A DNA stretch of 64,000 nt from Corella eumyota. Lineage: Eukaryota > Chordata > Ascidiacea > Phlebobranchia > Corellidae. Position 1 is the stretch's first letter. Each line of letters opens with the position of its first letter. A program made the translations under genes and the position numbers. Positions 45,276-56,900 of this stretch are shown here, piece by piece. The notes below the pieces were generated by a model. The model was given only the letters and a program-made list of their open reading frames with translations, ran no database searches and was not told the DNA's origin. The DNA lies in NCBI GenBank assembly GCA_963082875.1, contig OY720098.1, positions 19,840,001 through 19,904,000 on the forward strand, written 5' to 3'.

Positions 45276-46059
45276 ACTAATTTGCAGAGATTGAAAATGG
45301 AAGCTGAACCAGCCCTTATGCCACTATAAAAATATTGGGTCACGTATGTTGTTCGGTTTTAGACAAAACATAATTACACTATGACTCTCCTAAATTCTCT
45401 CGTCTGGATTATGGTTCGAAAGAATTCTCTCTTATTGTAAACGGCATGTTGTTTTGTCTAGAGCCGGCCACAACTTATTTGATACAAAATATAAGATAAG
45501 GATGAGAGATATACACTATCGTTAAAAAACTTGGAATTTGGTTAAATTTAATTCAGGGAAGAAGATGGAATGCTATACTAAAAAACTCTTGTTAACAAAA
45601 TTTAAAATATACATTGTCTAATAAAGATCTACTTACAATAACAAGAACATTTCTTAAAATTTTTGTATCACAATATATTAAATAGTTTAATGGAATAAAA
45701 AATTGTATTTTGTTTTACTTTCAACTTACAATTGCTAAAATCACAATTTTTTTAAAATTATTGTATTGTGCTTAGTACATTGGTTATTGATAAAATTAAG
45801 ACTTACTTTTTCTTGTAAAAATCAACTAAAAGTTGTGTGTATCTTTAGCCTAAAAAATACACTTTAGAGTATAATGCAAAACAATAAAACTTTTATTTTA
45901 AAAATTTTATTTCTACACTTGACAATCATTTTATTTTTTGTTAGTGATTAATTTGTTAAAATTTAAACTGTTATTTTAAACAATCACATTTTTTTATTTA
46001 ATCCATTACTTGGTAATATTTTTTACAGATTTTAATATAATTTAAAATGTTAAATTAAA
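45276..46059. other. Spacer between TMEM203 and COA1-like gene
   Basis: AT-rich, no supported exon. An acceptor-like TTTTTACAG at ~46028, ~30 bases before the COA1-like ATG, could mark a 5' UTR intron or trans-splice site. Confidence 0.5.
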
Positions 46060-47444
46060 ATGTTGGAAAGATTAACTATAAAAGGTTTGTTAAAAGTAAT
46101 AGCAGGAGTTGGAGTGGTAGGAGTATTTGGAGTTAATATTGGACATAGAATCAACCAGAGTAAGTAAATCAAAATTGGTTTTAAAATTTATTAGACTAGT
46201 TTTAAGATTGCTTTGCCTATCAAATTTTCATTAGCCCCTCAAAGCGCAATTAAAATAATTTTATATTAAAACAATAGCTTACAATCTTTACCTAGATTTA
46301 AGTTAAAAGTATTTGACTGTTTACAATAAAATAATTATTTAAACCAATTAGTATTTGTTTTAAATCTTTTTTTTAATTGGCAACGTGATATTAACCAATC
46401 AATTTAATAATAAACCAGATGTTCATAAAAACCGACCCTATTGTTCTGTACCAATTCAAGCCTTAAAAGAAAATGAAGATGGTCTCAAGTTATTGGGAGG
46501 TGGTCCAATTAAACCTAAAAATATTAACTTAGGAAAAGCTGAACTATCCCCTTATAAAGCTAAGGTAAAAATTATGATTTTAATGTTGATATAATGTTTT
46601 GAATAGGCCAACTTTACAGTATAACTTTACAGGATAATATTTGTAACCATTTCTTAACAGTACTATGACTAGGATTCAGTTGGAATCGATCCCAGAATCT
46701 TATGTAGTGAAGCCAAATATTAAACTCATGATTTTAATTTCCCTTTCAGCTTCAGATACCAATCAAGGGTAAGAATAGATATGGTTTAATTCATACAATG
46801 TCAACAAGAGAAAATATCAATGATGAGTAAGTTTGAATACTTGGAACTTTAATATAATTTTTAAAACACTATTTAATAATACCTGTAAATGGTAAAACTT
46901 CTGTTAAACCAAATAAACATCAACAAATAAACTTTGATGTTACCACAACTTTAATAATAAAAGCTGTCCTTACAGACAGCATTAATTGCAATATAGTTTC
47001 AACATCAATAAATAATAATTTACCAGCGCACCACAAGTTGTAGTTTTATTTATTTTGTTGGCCTATTATTTAGACATACATATTAATATATCATATCGTC
47101 CACCAAGCTTCATTATTTTATGGATTTAAAACTGGCTTGAAAATATAAAAACTTGTCAGTAAATTACCAAACCTCGGGCCAAAAGGTTTTAGGTTCAAGT
47201 CACACCAAAGGCACACTCTTCTCGAATAAAAATACAAAACACATATCACCTTAAGCTTATATGAAAAAAATTAAAAAAGAAGTTCAAATATACCACTTGT
47301 CATTTTTTTAGTTGGTTACTTCAGTATGCTGTAATGTCAGTTAAACAAGGCAAGTTTGCATGGAATGTGTGGTTGCATCCAAACAAGGGAATCGTCGATA
47401 GTTCAACAGATCTTCTGCCTGATGAAATTGAAGCTCAAACGTAA
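46060..47444 (+). CDS. COA1: Cytochrome c oxidase assembly factor 1-like
   Basis: Four exons: 46060-46159, 46419-46564, 46750-46826, 47312-47444; 151 aa, near the human length. A positively charged start and a hydrophobic span (GLLKVIAGVGVVGVFGVN) suggest a mitochondrial inner-membrane anchor. The C-terminal domain has ALKENEDGLKLLGGGPIK, LQIPIKGKNRYGLIHTMSTR and WNVWLHPN, which follow COA1/TIM21-type proteins (LGPPL.., LKIPVSGSKSEGLLYV in human). Family role: early assembly of complex IV, and complex I (MITRAC). Identification rests on motif order and size and is less certain than for neighbours. Confidence 0.75.
47155..47235 (+). repeat. Second SINE-like family, fragment
   Basis: CCTCGGGCCAAAAGGTTTTA, GGTTCAAGTCACACC and AAAGGCACACTCTTC in COA1-like intron 3. 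Confidence 0.55.
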
Positions 47445-48294
47445 CATTTACTTCAAGGTGTTTCAATTTAACCTTGATTTTTTTTGTATATATCTTTATC
47501 CTTGATGTGGGAAAGTCGAATGCGCGACTTAAACATAGAGTAAAATCAGTTTTAAAAAGGCCAACTTAGTTATTATATATATAACTTTTATTAACTAATT
47601 AAATCTTAGTTTTTATTGCAGGTTAACATATATATTTTTGTAATGCTTTAGTCTTAAATGCAAGAATGCTAACTGAATATTATAAAATTAGCATAAAAAA
47701 TTTTTTGTTAAAAAGTCAGTTGTTAAAATCAGTTTACTTTTATGTTATAACAAAACATTTGCTGGAAAAGATCAACCTAATTATTATTATAACTTTTATT
47801 AACTGATTAGGTCTTGGGTTGTAATTTTAACATATTTTTTCAAAATGCTTTAGCTGTATTGTAATAATGTTTATTACTTAAAATAAATAGCTAAGCTTTA
47901 TTAAATTAATTTTTGTTTTAACAACCTTTAAAAAAAACGTCAATTGTAAACAGTTTATTTTTATGTAAGTTATAAAAAAAACATTTGTTAAACACAAAAT
48001 ATTAAACTTTTAAATAAATTTTGAAAATTTGTGCAATGAATTTAATAATATTAAATCATACAACATTGAACGCAATGTTATTCAGTTAACACAAACATTA
48101 AAGATATTTCATTTCATAATATATAACACCATTGGCATATTTTAATAAGTTAAATACTTTTAAATTTTTAACATTTTGTCCTGTAAAAATATCTATTTTT
48201 TAAGGCATTTAAAATTATTATTTTAGAATTTAAAATTGTGTAGTTTTTTTTTTACAAATGTTCAAATTTCAGCCATTTTTATAGTAGCTTGTTG
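47445..48294. other. Convergent spacer COA1-like / TADA1
   Basis: Contains a main-SINE 3' fragment on the minus strand (about 47485-47545) and a degenerate tandem repeat (about 47540-47960, units of ~205 bases sharing AACTTTTATTAACT.ATTA and TTGTAATGCTTTAG). No exon supported. Confidence 0.55.
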
Positions 48295-50923
48295 TCATGA
48301 TGTTTTTACTGCTTTTAAATAATCTTGTTTGTTTTTTAGGTCATCATTACTTGGATGATATAAACCTGAAATAATTCTTTCTACTGACATAGAGTACAGA
48401 CTTTGTAGTGGTATGGATTCATTTCTATAATACTGTTCAACAAAACATGTTATTTTTAAACTTTTTAAAAGTTTGTTTTTAGGTTTTAAATTGGTCTACT
48501 TATTTATTGAATAAAATAAATCAAAACATTAGTTTTTTTAATGTAAAAACATTAAAATTTGAAGACATTTTTAAGTAACAACTTTTTTTTTCTTTTTCAA
48601 CGTTAAGTTTTTGTTTAATATTTATTTATCCTTTACTTGGGAAGGTCGACTTTACGACCTAAACATAGAGTAACATCAGATACTCCAACCCAGTCCCGAG
48701 TTGCCTTTGGTAGTTTGGGATATTATGAAATTTAATTGCCCAATAATTATACTGTTGATTAAGTGCTGGCTCAGCAGGAGTTTATACCCTTTATAGCACC
48801 TTACTTGAGGGCACTACAGCATAAGAGCAGTGGGGATCGAACCTGGAAACTTCTATAGTAAAGCAAATTAGTATGTACAGTAAAGGCATAATGTAAGTAA
48901 TTAGTAACATTGTAACTACCTGTAATGTATGTAAAAGATCAAACATGTTAACAGGCTGTCTGGGTTGTTGGGTTTCCTTACTCTGACATTTACCTAATTC
49001 CTCTATTGCTTGTTGTTCAGGATCACTATAAGTTAACATCTCCCTAAAATACATAAACATTATAATTAGTTAATACAGTACATATATTATGGATGTTTTT
49101 AAAATATGAAACAATTTATTTGGTTGCTTTTAAAGAAACTATGTGAAAAATTTAAAAAACTCTTTTTTGTTTTAATTAATACCTGTTTCCGTAATTATTA
49201 TTTCTTTGTAGAAGATAGGGATTAATTGGTGGGCTACCTATAGCATACGGAATGGTTTTGTTATATAATTTGTAGGAGGATCTTCTTGAGAATATTAGTG
49301 ATAGAAGGTTCTTTAAAAATACCTAAAAAATTTAAACTTTTTTAAACATTACATTACTAAATACTTTTACAAATAAACCCTGATTTAAAAAAAATTTATA
49401 ATGGTATTTTGATATATATGTAAACTAGTAAGATAACATCAAACTTAAACTTATTTATTTTTTTATGCATATATCTTTATCATCGATGTGGGAAAGTCGA
49501 ATGCACGACTTAAACATAGAGTAACAACTGTTAGTCCAACCCAGTCTCGAGTTGCCTGTGGCAGATTGGAATATTATAATTGCCCAGTAGTTATGCTTTT
49601 AATTAGGTGCTGGCATAGCAGGAGTTTATACCGTTTATAGCGCCTTACTTAAGGGCGCTACAGCATAAGATCAGTGGGGATTGAACCCACAATCTCATGT
49701 GTGTTGTAGCAAGTGTTCTTACCACTACACCACGCTGCCAGTGTAAATCATAACTAAATCAGTTTACTTTGACTGCTTCTAAAACAAAGCCAGTTGTGTT
49801 ATCATTTGCGTCATTTAGTCCACATTCCCAAGCAATCACTGCCACAAATTTCAGCATATCTTGCTTGTCAGGCAGGTCCAGTGTTTTTGCACAAGAATAA
49901 AGTGGTTGGTTTAATGATGAAGGGGGCTGGGTTGGTATTATGGGGCTTGGGGTCGGAGATACTGCTTCGAATTTGTGCTAGGATGTAAAAATGATTAGGT
50001 ATATTGGTAAAATTGGGTATTAAATTGGATATTTGTTAAGAATTTTGTTTTTAGATTAAAAACCTACTTCGAATTTTCTTTTTAAAGTTTGCATTCTTTT
50101 GGTTTTCTTTGCTCTTTGAAGTGAGGCATCCTTAGAATCTAGAAAATAACACCAATTAGTAATTTTCTTTTAATTATAATATTAAATTCTTTAACTGATT
50201 TTCTCCAAAAATGGTTACAAACAATCGGCATGTTATTATACTGGCAATATTGTCAGAATATCAAACCCAGAAACACATTTTAAAATAAGTTTTTAGCTAA
50301 GCAAAACAACAGAAAATATTCTATGTTAGACTGTAAATTCTGCTTTTTAACAAATAATAAATCAATTAAAAAAGTTTCTTAAACCTGATGAGCTGACAAT
50401 CTGGCATTTAGTAAGAACAGCAAACAGGAATTGGTTGTGAAGAAAAGCTGAATCTTGTGGTAATAATTTTCTTGATTCTTGATCAAATTCTTCTTTACTT
50501 ATTCTGTACTTGAACCAAGCTTTCATATTACTCCAATATCTAAAACATGGTCAAAAAATTATTATTTTTTGTTTAATTTTAAATATTTTAATTGTGTTTT
50601 TTGAGTATTAATTAAACAAAAATAACATTAAACATAAATGATTTTTAAAGTTAATAAACAAAATCAAGTATTTTTTAAACTGGTAAATTCCCCCTATATT
50701 AAGAACAAAGATAGGCAAGTATATAGTCAAAATAAATCGTTGTTTTTTTTATGATTGACTGGCTGTTAAAAATGCATATGAATCAACTTTTCGTTATTTT
50801 AATAAACAAACAACTTAACGACATATTCAAAAATTGTTTTGCCACTTACGCTTTTTCTTTGTCCCCCAGCGCTTGAACTAATTTCTTTTTTGCAATAACC
50901 AACTGCTCTTTTTGGTCGGCCAT
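48295..50923 (-). CDS. TADA1: Transcriptional adapter 1 (SAGA subunit)
   Basis: Seven exons on the minus strand: 50923-50850, 50539-50385, 50138-50068, 49977-49768, 49322-49183, 49043-48920, 48432-48295; 303 aa. The N-terminus (KKKLVQALGDKEKAYWSNMK, WFKYRISKEEFDQESRKLL, FLHNQFLFAVLTKCQI) and the C-terminus (VNMFDLLHTLQ, SLYSMSVERIISGLYHPSND) match TADA1/HFI1, including the helical ends around a histone-fold-like middle. Nuclear; structural subunit of the SAGA/STAGA acetyltransferase coactivator. Slightly shorter than human (335 aa). Introns 4 and 6 carry main-SINE copies. Divergent from PIN1. Confidence 0.9.
48625..48862 (-). repeat. Main SINE in TADA1 intron 6
   Basis: Minus-strand copy from the 3' end (TTATCCTTTACTTGGGAAGG) to the B-box-like GGGGATCGAACCTGG; tRNA head incomplete. 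Confidence 0.82.
49464..49743 (-). repeat. Full-length main SINE in TADA1 intron 4
   Basis: Minus-strand copy from ATATCTTTATCATCGATGTG to ACCACTACACCACGCTGCC. Confidence 0.88.
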
Positions 50924-51637
50924 AATTTGTCATAAACAGAAGTAACGAGCAATATTAGGTCAAGTTTTTAAGATTTTTTGTTGTTGTAGAAAAACGTTTT
51001 ATTTACTATTTGTTAGAAGATGGATTAGAAATTCCTTCCGAATCGCATGATCAGCAATATGCAAATTAGAAGTTTAATTTTTTTATATAAATATTTTTTT
51101 TAAAGTAAAAATTTCATTTAAATATTATAACAGACAAGTAAAACAATTTTAAATCAAATCTTATTTATTTGTAAATATCATTAATAAGTATAAAAAAACC
51201 GAATCTATGTGTAGTGATTAAAACACATGGGCTTAATAATTAAAATCTTTGGTTTAATCCTTACGGTTTTTAACTTGATTAAGGCCTAAGAAGATTAATT
51301 AAGACTTGTAATTTTAATATTTAAATAATTTTTTCTAATATCCAGGATAAATAAATATAAAAAACATGTTTGTATTTTTGTTAAGTCATAGTACGCTTCA
51401 TCAGTCAGCATTTGTTTGTTAGAAAGAGTGTGGCCATGTTGTTTTTTGTTTGTTTTTCAACTATTTTAAATATAAATTAAGGAATGCCTTGCCATACAAT
51501 CTTGTTTAATTTATAATATAATATTTAAGGTTAAATATTAAATTGTATGTTGCAAACCAAATTGTTAAAAACCGTGTTTTTTTTAATTTTTAGATTTGGA
51601 TTTTTTGCAGTAATAACTTTTGTAAAATTTTAGAATA
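50924..51637. promoter_or_regulatory. Divergent promoter region (TADA1 / PIN1)
   Basis: Head-to-head spacer of ~714 bases. An acceptor-like AAATTTTAG ends four bases before the PIN1 ATG, which leaves almost no 5' UTR in that exon and fits spliced-leader trans-splicing known in Ciona, or a 5' UTR intron. No other feature seen. Confidence 0.45.
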
Positions 51638-53195
51638 ATGTCCGATCCAATAAGTCCACTGCCAGATGGTTGGGTGAAAAAAGAAAGTCGTTCTTCAGGT
51701 AATTTATTGTTTCTTTGTTTAAATTAATGATCATAAAATAATATACTTCAAAACAAAATGTAAAATTTTTTGATTTCCTAAAAATTGTAAATTATAAAAT
51801 TTGTTTGGCCCGTTTTCACAGTGTACACATTATACTTATTATATTGTTTATTATATTGTTCATTAAACTTATTATATTGTTTATATTAAATAATTATATT
51901 TTTTTTATTGTAACCTTTATTAACTTAATCTTTAAAAAGTTAAATTTTATTTAATATGTATAGGGCGACCTTATTATATGAACAAATACACTCAAAAAAC
52001 TCAATGGGACAGACCAACAGATGCTGCAGTAAAACCAGATAAACCTGAAGTAACTTTTATATATTTGTAACAAGACTATTGCTTAACTGATTTCATTTTG
52101 TAAATTTCAAGAAATATTAAAGTTGTTCAAATTGAAATAAGGGTAATAGTATATATATTAATGAACACTTTTTTACCAGTATCCTGACTGCAAAACTCGA
52201 TTGATTTGCTAGGTATCTATTGATGTAAATTACCTAAAAATTGGCATAAAATGGAATAAATTTTTATATATTAAACAAATATTTGATAAATTTTTTTTTT
52301 CCACAACCTTAAGGTGATAGATTTTATATTTTTTCTTTGGGAAGGGTGTGCTTTTATGACGTGATTGAGCTAATGTAAACGCCGTGCTCAAGGGCGAAGT
52401 GTGGCGTTGGTGTTGCTTGAACCCGAAACATTTCGGCTCACAGTACAACGCCATGCCACACTGGACTTTGATAAACTTATTTGGTGATTGAATTTTAGAG
52501 TGTGCAATGCTTCCACCTACTGGTGAAACACAGAGATGTGAGAAGACCTTCGTCATGGAGAGAGGACAAAATAACAAGATCTAAAGAGGAAGCCTTGCAG
52601 ATTATTCAAGGTGAGTTTTGAAAATGTTTACAATTTTAGATATACCTAAATTTAATATGATTAGATAACATAGGTAGGTATAATGTCAGTATAAGTTATA
52701 AAGCTATCATTCAACTCCGTTTTTGTTTTGCTTCACTAAATATCAGGTTACCATAAACAAATAGTAAATGATGAGGCAAAATTTGAGGACCTTGCTCGCC
52801 AGTTCAGTGATTGTAGCTCAGCAAAAAGAGGAGGAGACCTCGGACCTTTTACCAGAGGTTTGTTCTTTTTTTACATTATTTGACATGGTCACTCTACGGT
52901 TAGGATTTTACTTGTCTTAATATGATTGCAACTGATATTTGCATGCAATAATTTACCCACACAAAACTTATTTTTATTTATTTAGTGGACCTATAAACTG
53001 GACATACATTAAGCTCCATTATATATAGATTTAAAAAAGCTTTTTTATAAATAAGTGTGTTATAAAAAAGAATATTTTTGCTTAGGTCAAATGCAAAAAC
53101 CGTTTGAAGATGCAGCATTTGCATTACATCCAGGAGATTTGAGTGGACCGGTTTACACCGACTCTGGAGTGCATTTAATCCTGCGTATCGTCTGA
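51638..53195 (+). CDS. PIN1: Peptidyl-prolyl cis-trans isomerase PIN1
   Basis: Five exons: 51638-51698, 51964-52049, 52499-52610, 52747-52857, 53086-53195; 159 aa against 163 in human. An N-terminal WW domain ([27 protein letters not shown]) is followed by a parvulin domain with [40 protein letters not shown] and [14 protein letters not shown]. The active-site His, the Arg pair for phosphate binding, the SDCSSAK cysteine and the terminal His (GVHLI) are all present. It isomerises phospho-Ser/Thr-Pro bonds in nucleus and cytoplasm. Introns 2 and 4 carry repeats. Confidence 0.95.
52330..52460 (-). repeat. Second SINE-like family, copy
   Basis: Minus strand reads GGCATGGCGTTGTACTGTGA, GTTTCGGGTTCAAGCAACAC, CCAACGCCACACTTCGCCC and ends ACACCCTTCCC; in PIN1 intron 2. 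Confidence 0.65.
52880..53030 (+). repeat. Dispersed repeat R2, copy 3
   Basis: ATATGATTGCAACTGATATTT, TGCAATAATTTACCCAC, AGTGGACCTATAAACTGGAC and GCTCCATTATATATAGATTT; in PIN1 intron 4. Confidence 0.65.
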
Positions 53196-53997
53196 GCAAT
53201 AATAATACCTGCTGGAATATCTACCTTAACAATTGTTGTAAAATTTACAAAGCATTAATGTTGAGCTTTAAGGAACAGTCAGTTAGCATACATTTAAAGT
53301 TATGTAATTAATACTTTTTCCGGAAAGCTTCACTTTATTTTGAAAGTTTTTTTACCTTAAATTATAAATCAAAATTGGATACTTTAATTAAAAAACAATT
53401 TTATTGAATTTTTTAAAAATATATCTTTTTATCTGGTTACTCTGTTAAGGAGTATTTTTGCAAATCTGTAACTTTTTGATAAAGTTTAATTGGTTTTAAC
53501 AGCTTCTATATACATTTAAACCTAAATGAAGTTGCTTAATTTTCTATACATTTACTAAAATTAAGGTTTACATATATACAAAGTGTTTTGTCAGGAATGT
53601 ATATTGGAATGTTGTCTAATCTCAAATTATCATATGTTTTTTTAAGAAAAACAAAATTTAATTTCTAATCTTTAACAATTATTTACCAATCTTAAAAAAG
53701 ATCACTTTTTTAAAGATTTGTACAAGTGAAACTATATAACTTTTAAATGTTGTAAAAGTATTTTGTATTAACCAAAAATTGTGTATTTAATACACGAATT
53801 CATGTTGCAAAATTGTATTAACACGACGTCAAATATTTGTATACTTGAAAATGTTAGTAATGATGTTAAAAATGTTAGCCGTGAGTGGGCGTAAGAGAGC
53901 TATAAACACGTGAAAGCGCATCTAGCTTATGACAATTAAGCATATTATACACCCTAATATAAAGTGATTTAAAAAAGTATTATGTAATATTTTGATC
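53196..53997. other. Convergent spacer PIN1 / lipoxygenase-like gene
   Basis: AT-rich, presumably 3' UTRs. No supported exon or repeat. Confidence 0.5.
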
Positions 53998-56900
53998 TTA
54001 GTAAGAAACACACCGAATAAATTTGGATAATGGCAAGACTTGATTGCCAGCGCATCGGCCTGAACATTGCAACTTGCTAACCGAACTCTCGTTCTAACAA
54101 ACAAAGAAATTACAATTATTAGTGTATTTAAGTAACTGTTTAGATTTATATATATTTTTTGTATATATCATTATCCTCGATGTGGGAAAGTCGAATGCGC
54201 GACTTAAATATAGAGTAACATTAGTTACTCCGACCCAGTCTCAAATTGCCTGTGGAAGTTAGGGATATTTTAGATTATAATTGCCCGATAATTACGCTGC
54301 TGATTACTAATTAAGTGATGGCTCAGCAGGAGTTTATAGCGCCTTACTCAAGGGCGCTACAGCATGAGAGCAGTGGGGATCGAACCTAAGACCATTTAGT
54401 AATATTTTTTAAAAAAAGGTCGATCGTAAAGCATATTCTTAAAGTCTCTTTAGTTGGTCGTTTTCTAATTCATATTAAACTACAAAATTGCCTGATTATT
54501 CCCCTGTCTTTAATTTAAGATTTTGGCAAGACTAGCAGTCTAGTACCGTTTACGCCTTACGTAAGCAAAAGTTGCAACGACATAGATACAGTAGGGACTG
54601 AACCCAAGACTTCTTTGTACAATTTTTTTTTACCTTTAGTTTTTGATCAACTTGCTTGAGGTTTTGTAAAAATTCGTGCTGAGCTACCACAGCTTCTTGC
54701 TCAATAAATTCGTAATCCGTCGATGTTAAATTTATGTCGCAGTTTGAAGTGGGTAAAAAGTGACCGAAGATTTGAATAAAACATCTGAAAACATAATGAA
54801 AAAAATTAAACAATATAAAATATTTATTCGGCAACGCTGTAGGGATATTCCCTGTTTGAAAATAAATTAATCACGTGTTTTACAAAAATAACCGAATTTA
54901 AAAGTTTTTAAATTGATTATAAAAATGATCTTGTTAGGATTTGTTTTTTTAACAAAGTAGAATTTAGAAATTCTGAAAATATTAGGAGAAGATATCATGA
55001 TGTCAGTTTGATGATTTGATAAATTACGAAATTCGGTTTATAGTAAGGTAAGAATAAGATAATTAAAAATATGTTTTTTTAGGTTTTGGTAATATATTGA
55101 TTTAAAAATGTCGTGTAATTGTGTGATAATTGGTATTTTAAATATGTATTATATTACCTTATGTTTTAAAATAGAGGTATTATTTAAAAATAAATGGTTA
55201 GAAGTCAGTTATTCTTAAAATTAAGTTTTATTTTTATTTAAATTTGATAATTAAAAAGGTTTTCAATTTTGTTATTACAGTTGACTTATATTTTCATACT
55301 TGATAACTTATATTTTCATACTTGACAATATTTAATTATGTATAATAATTCAAAAAATAAGTGTATAGTTTATATATAAATGTATTGCAAACACCCGGAT
55401 TGAATATGTTAAAGTTTTAATTAATTTAACAAAATTTATAAAAAAGATTTTATTACCTTGTTCGCATTAACGCTTCTTGGCAAAGTAACTTTGTCGGCTT
55501 TTCTTTTATTTCATCGAGGCTAACACCCTTGCTCTCCGATATTTCTTGCCATGTTTGTTTATCCTCATATTCGGTGAATGGAAATCGAATAAACATTGAC
55601 CCAAATCTTTCGGTGTAAGATGTAAATGTAGCGTGGTCACAAGAGTGTAGCACAGAGACCTTAAAATTAATTTAAATTTATTTAACAAGATTTTTAATTT
55701 TTACTTTATGAATTTTTTTTAGAGGTTAATTTTCCAATATTAGAATGTAGAAGTAGATTAGTTTTTTGTTGTTCTAGATTCAAATATTAAAGTTGTTTTA
55801 ATTGTTTTTTTTCAGTTATTTTGTTCTTTTAGATTAGCTTTGTCTTATAGGTGTTAATAGCTTACTTGATTGATAAAAGTCGATATTGCGGTAACTTTGT
55901 CAATTTTATCGAAATCTTTAACGTATTCTGAGACTGCATTTGAAAAATTTGTCCAATCCTCACTATAAAGTTAAATTTAAATAACAAATATTAAAAATGT
56001 ATAAAAAGAATCACAAAATAAGTAAATTTATTAGTTTTGTTTTAAAAATATTAGAGGATTACTTGTACTTATAGATCCTAAAAAATTAGGACTGTAAAGT
56101 ACCAGAGAAAATTAGTAAAGTCCAGAAATGAATAATTTTTGTTAAGGGATCAGATAGTAAAATAAATCCATATTAAAGTATAAGTGTTACAATGAACTTA
56201 CTCAGGAATTAGATGCTCAATTTTTTTAATAAATTTTTCAACAACTCTGTAATATTGACACAACATATACAAATATGGAATCTAAAAACAACAAATTTTT
56301 GTAAAAAATTTCTTTAAAACATTTGCATACAAGATGAGAAAAGGATTTTTAAATGAATTTTTGTACCTTTTGTTTTTCTTTATCGTTTACATATTCAGGG
56401 GGGAATAGAGGATGGCAATAAGTTTCACTTTCCTATAACATTAAAATAATATTTTATTAGTATGGGGACGGTAGCACAAATAAAAATGCTAAAATTGTTA
56501 TTTTAAATGGAATTATGAACTGTTATTTTTTGGTAATAAATTCAAAAATTTAATTTTAAGAAAAAAAATTGGTTTAATATTCTTCCATTTGTTTGGGCAG
56601 TTATTAAATTGTATTTATACATGATGAACTTAAAATTAGCTGTACTTTTAAACAACTGTTCATGATATTTTTATCACTTTAAAATCTCCCTGAAATTCGT
56701 ATTCAACTACCTTGTTGTTGTTATTATTTTCCTTGGTGTAATGTTTATGGCAATGGTGCGCCACCCCGTCCACAAAAACCTCACCAGCCACTGGGAAAGA
56801 TTTCCAAACACAATAAAACTTGTGAAACCATGTGTTTCTGTTATCCGATGCTGCTCCTACGCGCAGAGCCTAAAATATATTGTATTCTGGGGTTAAGATT

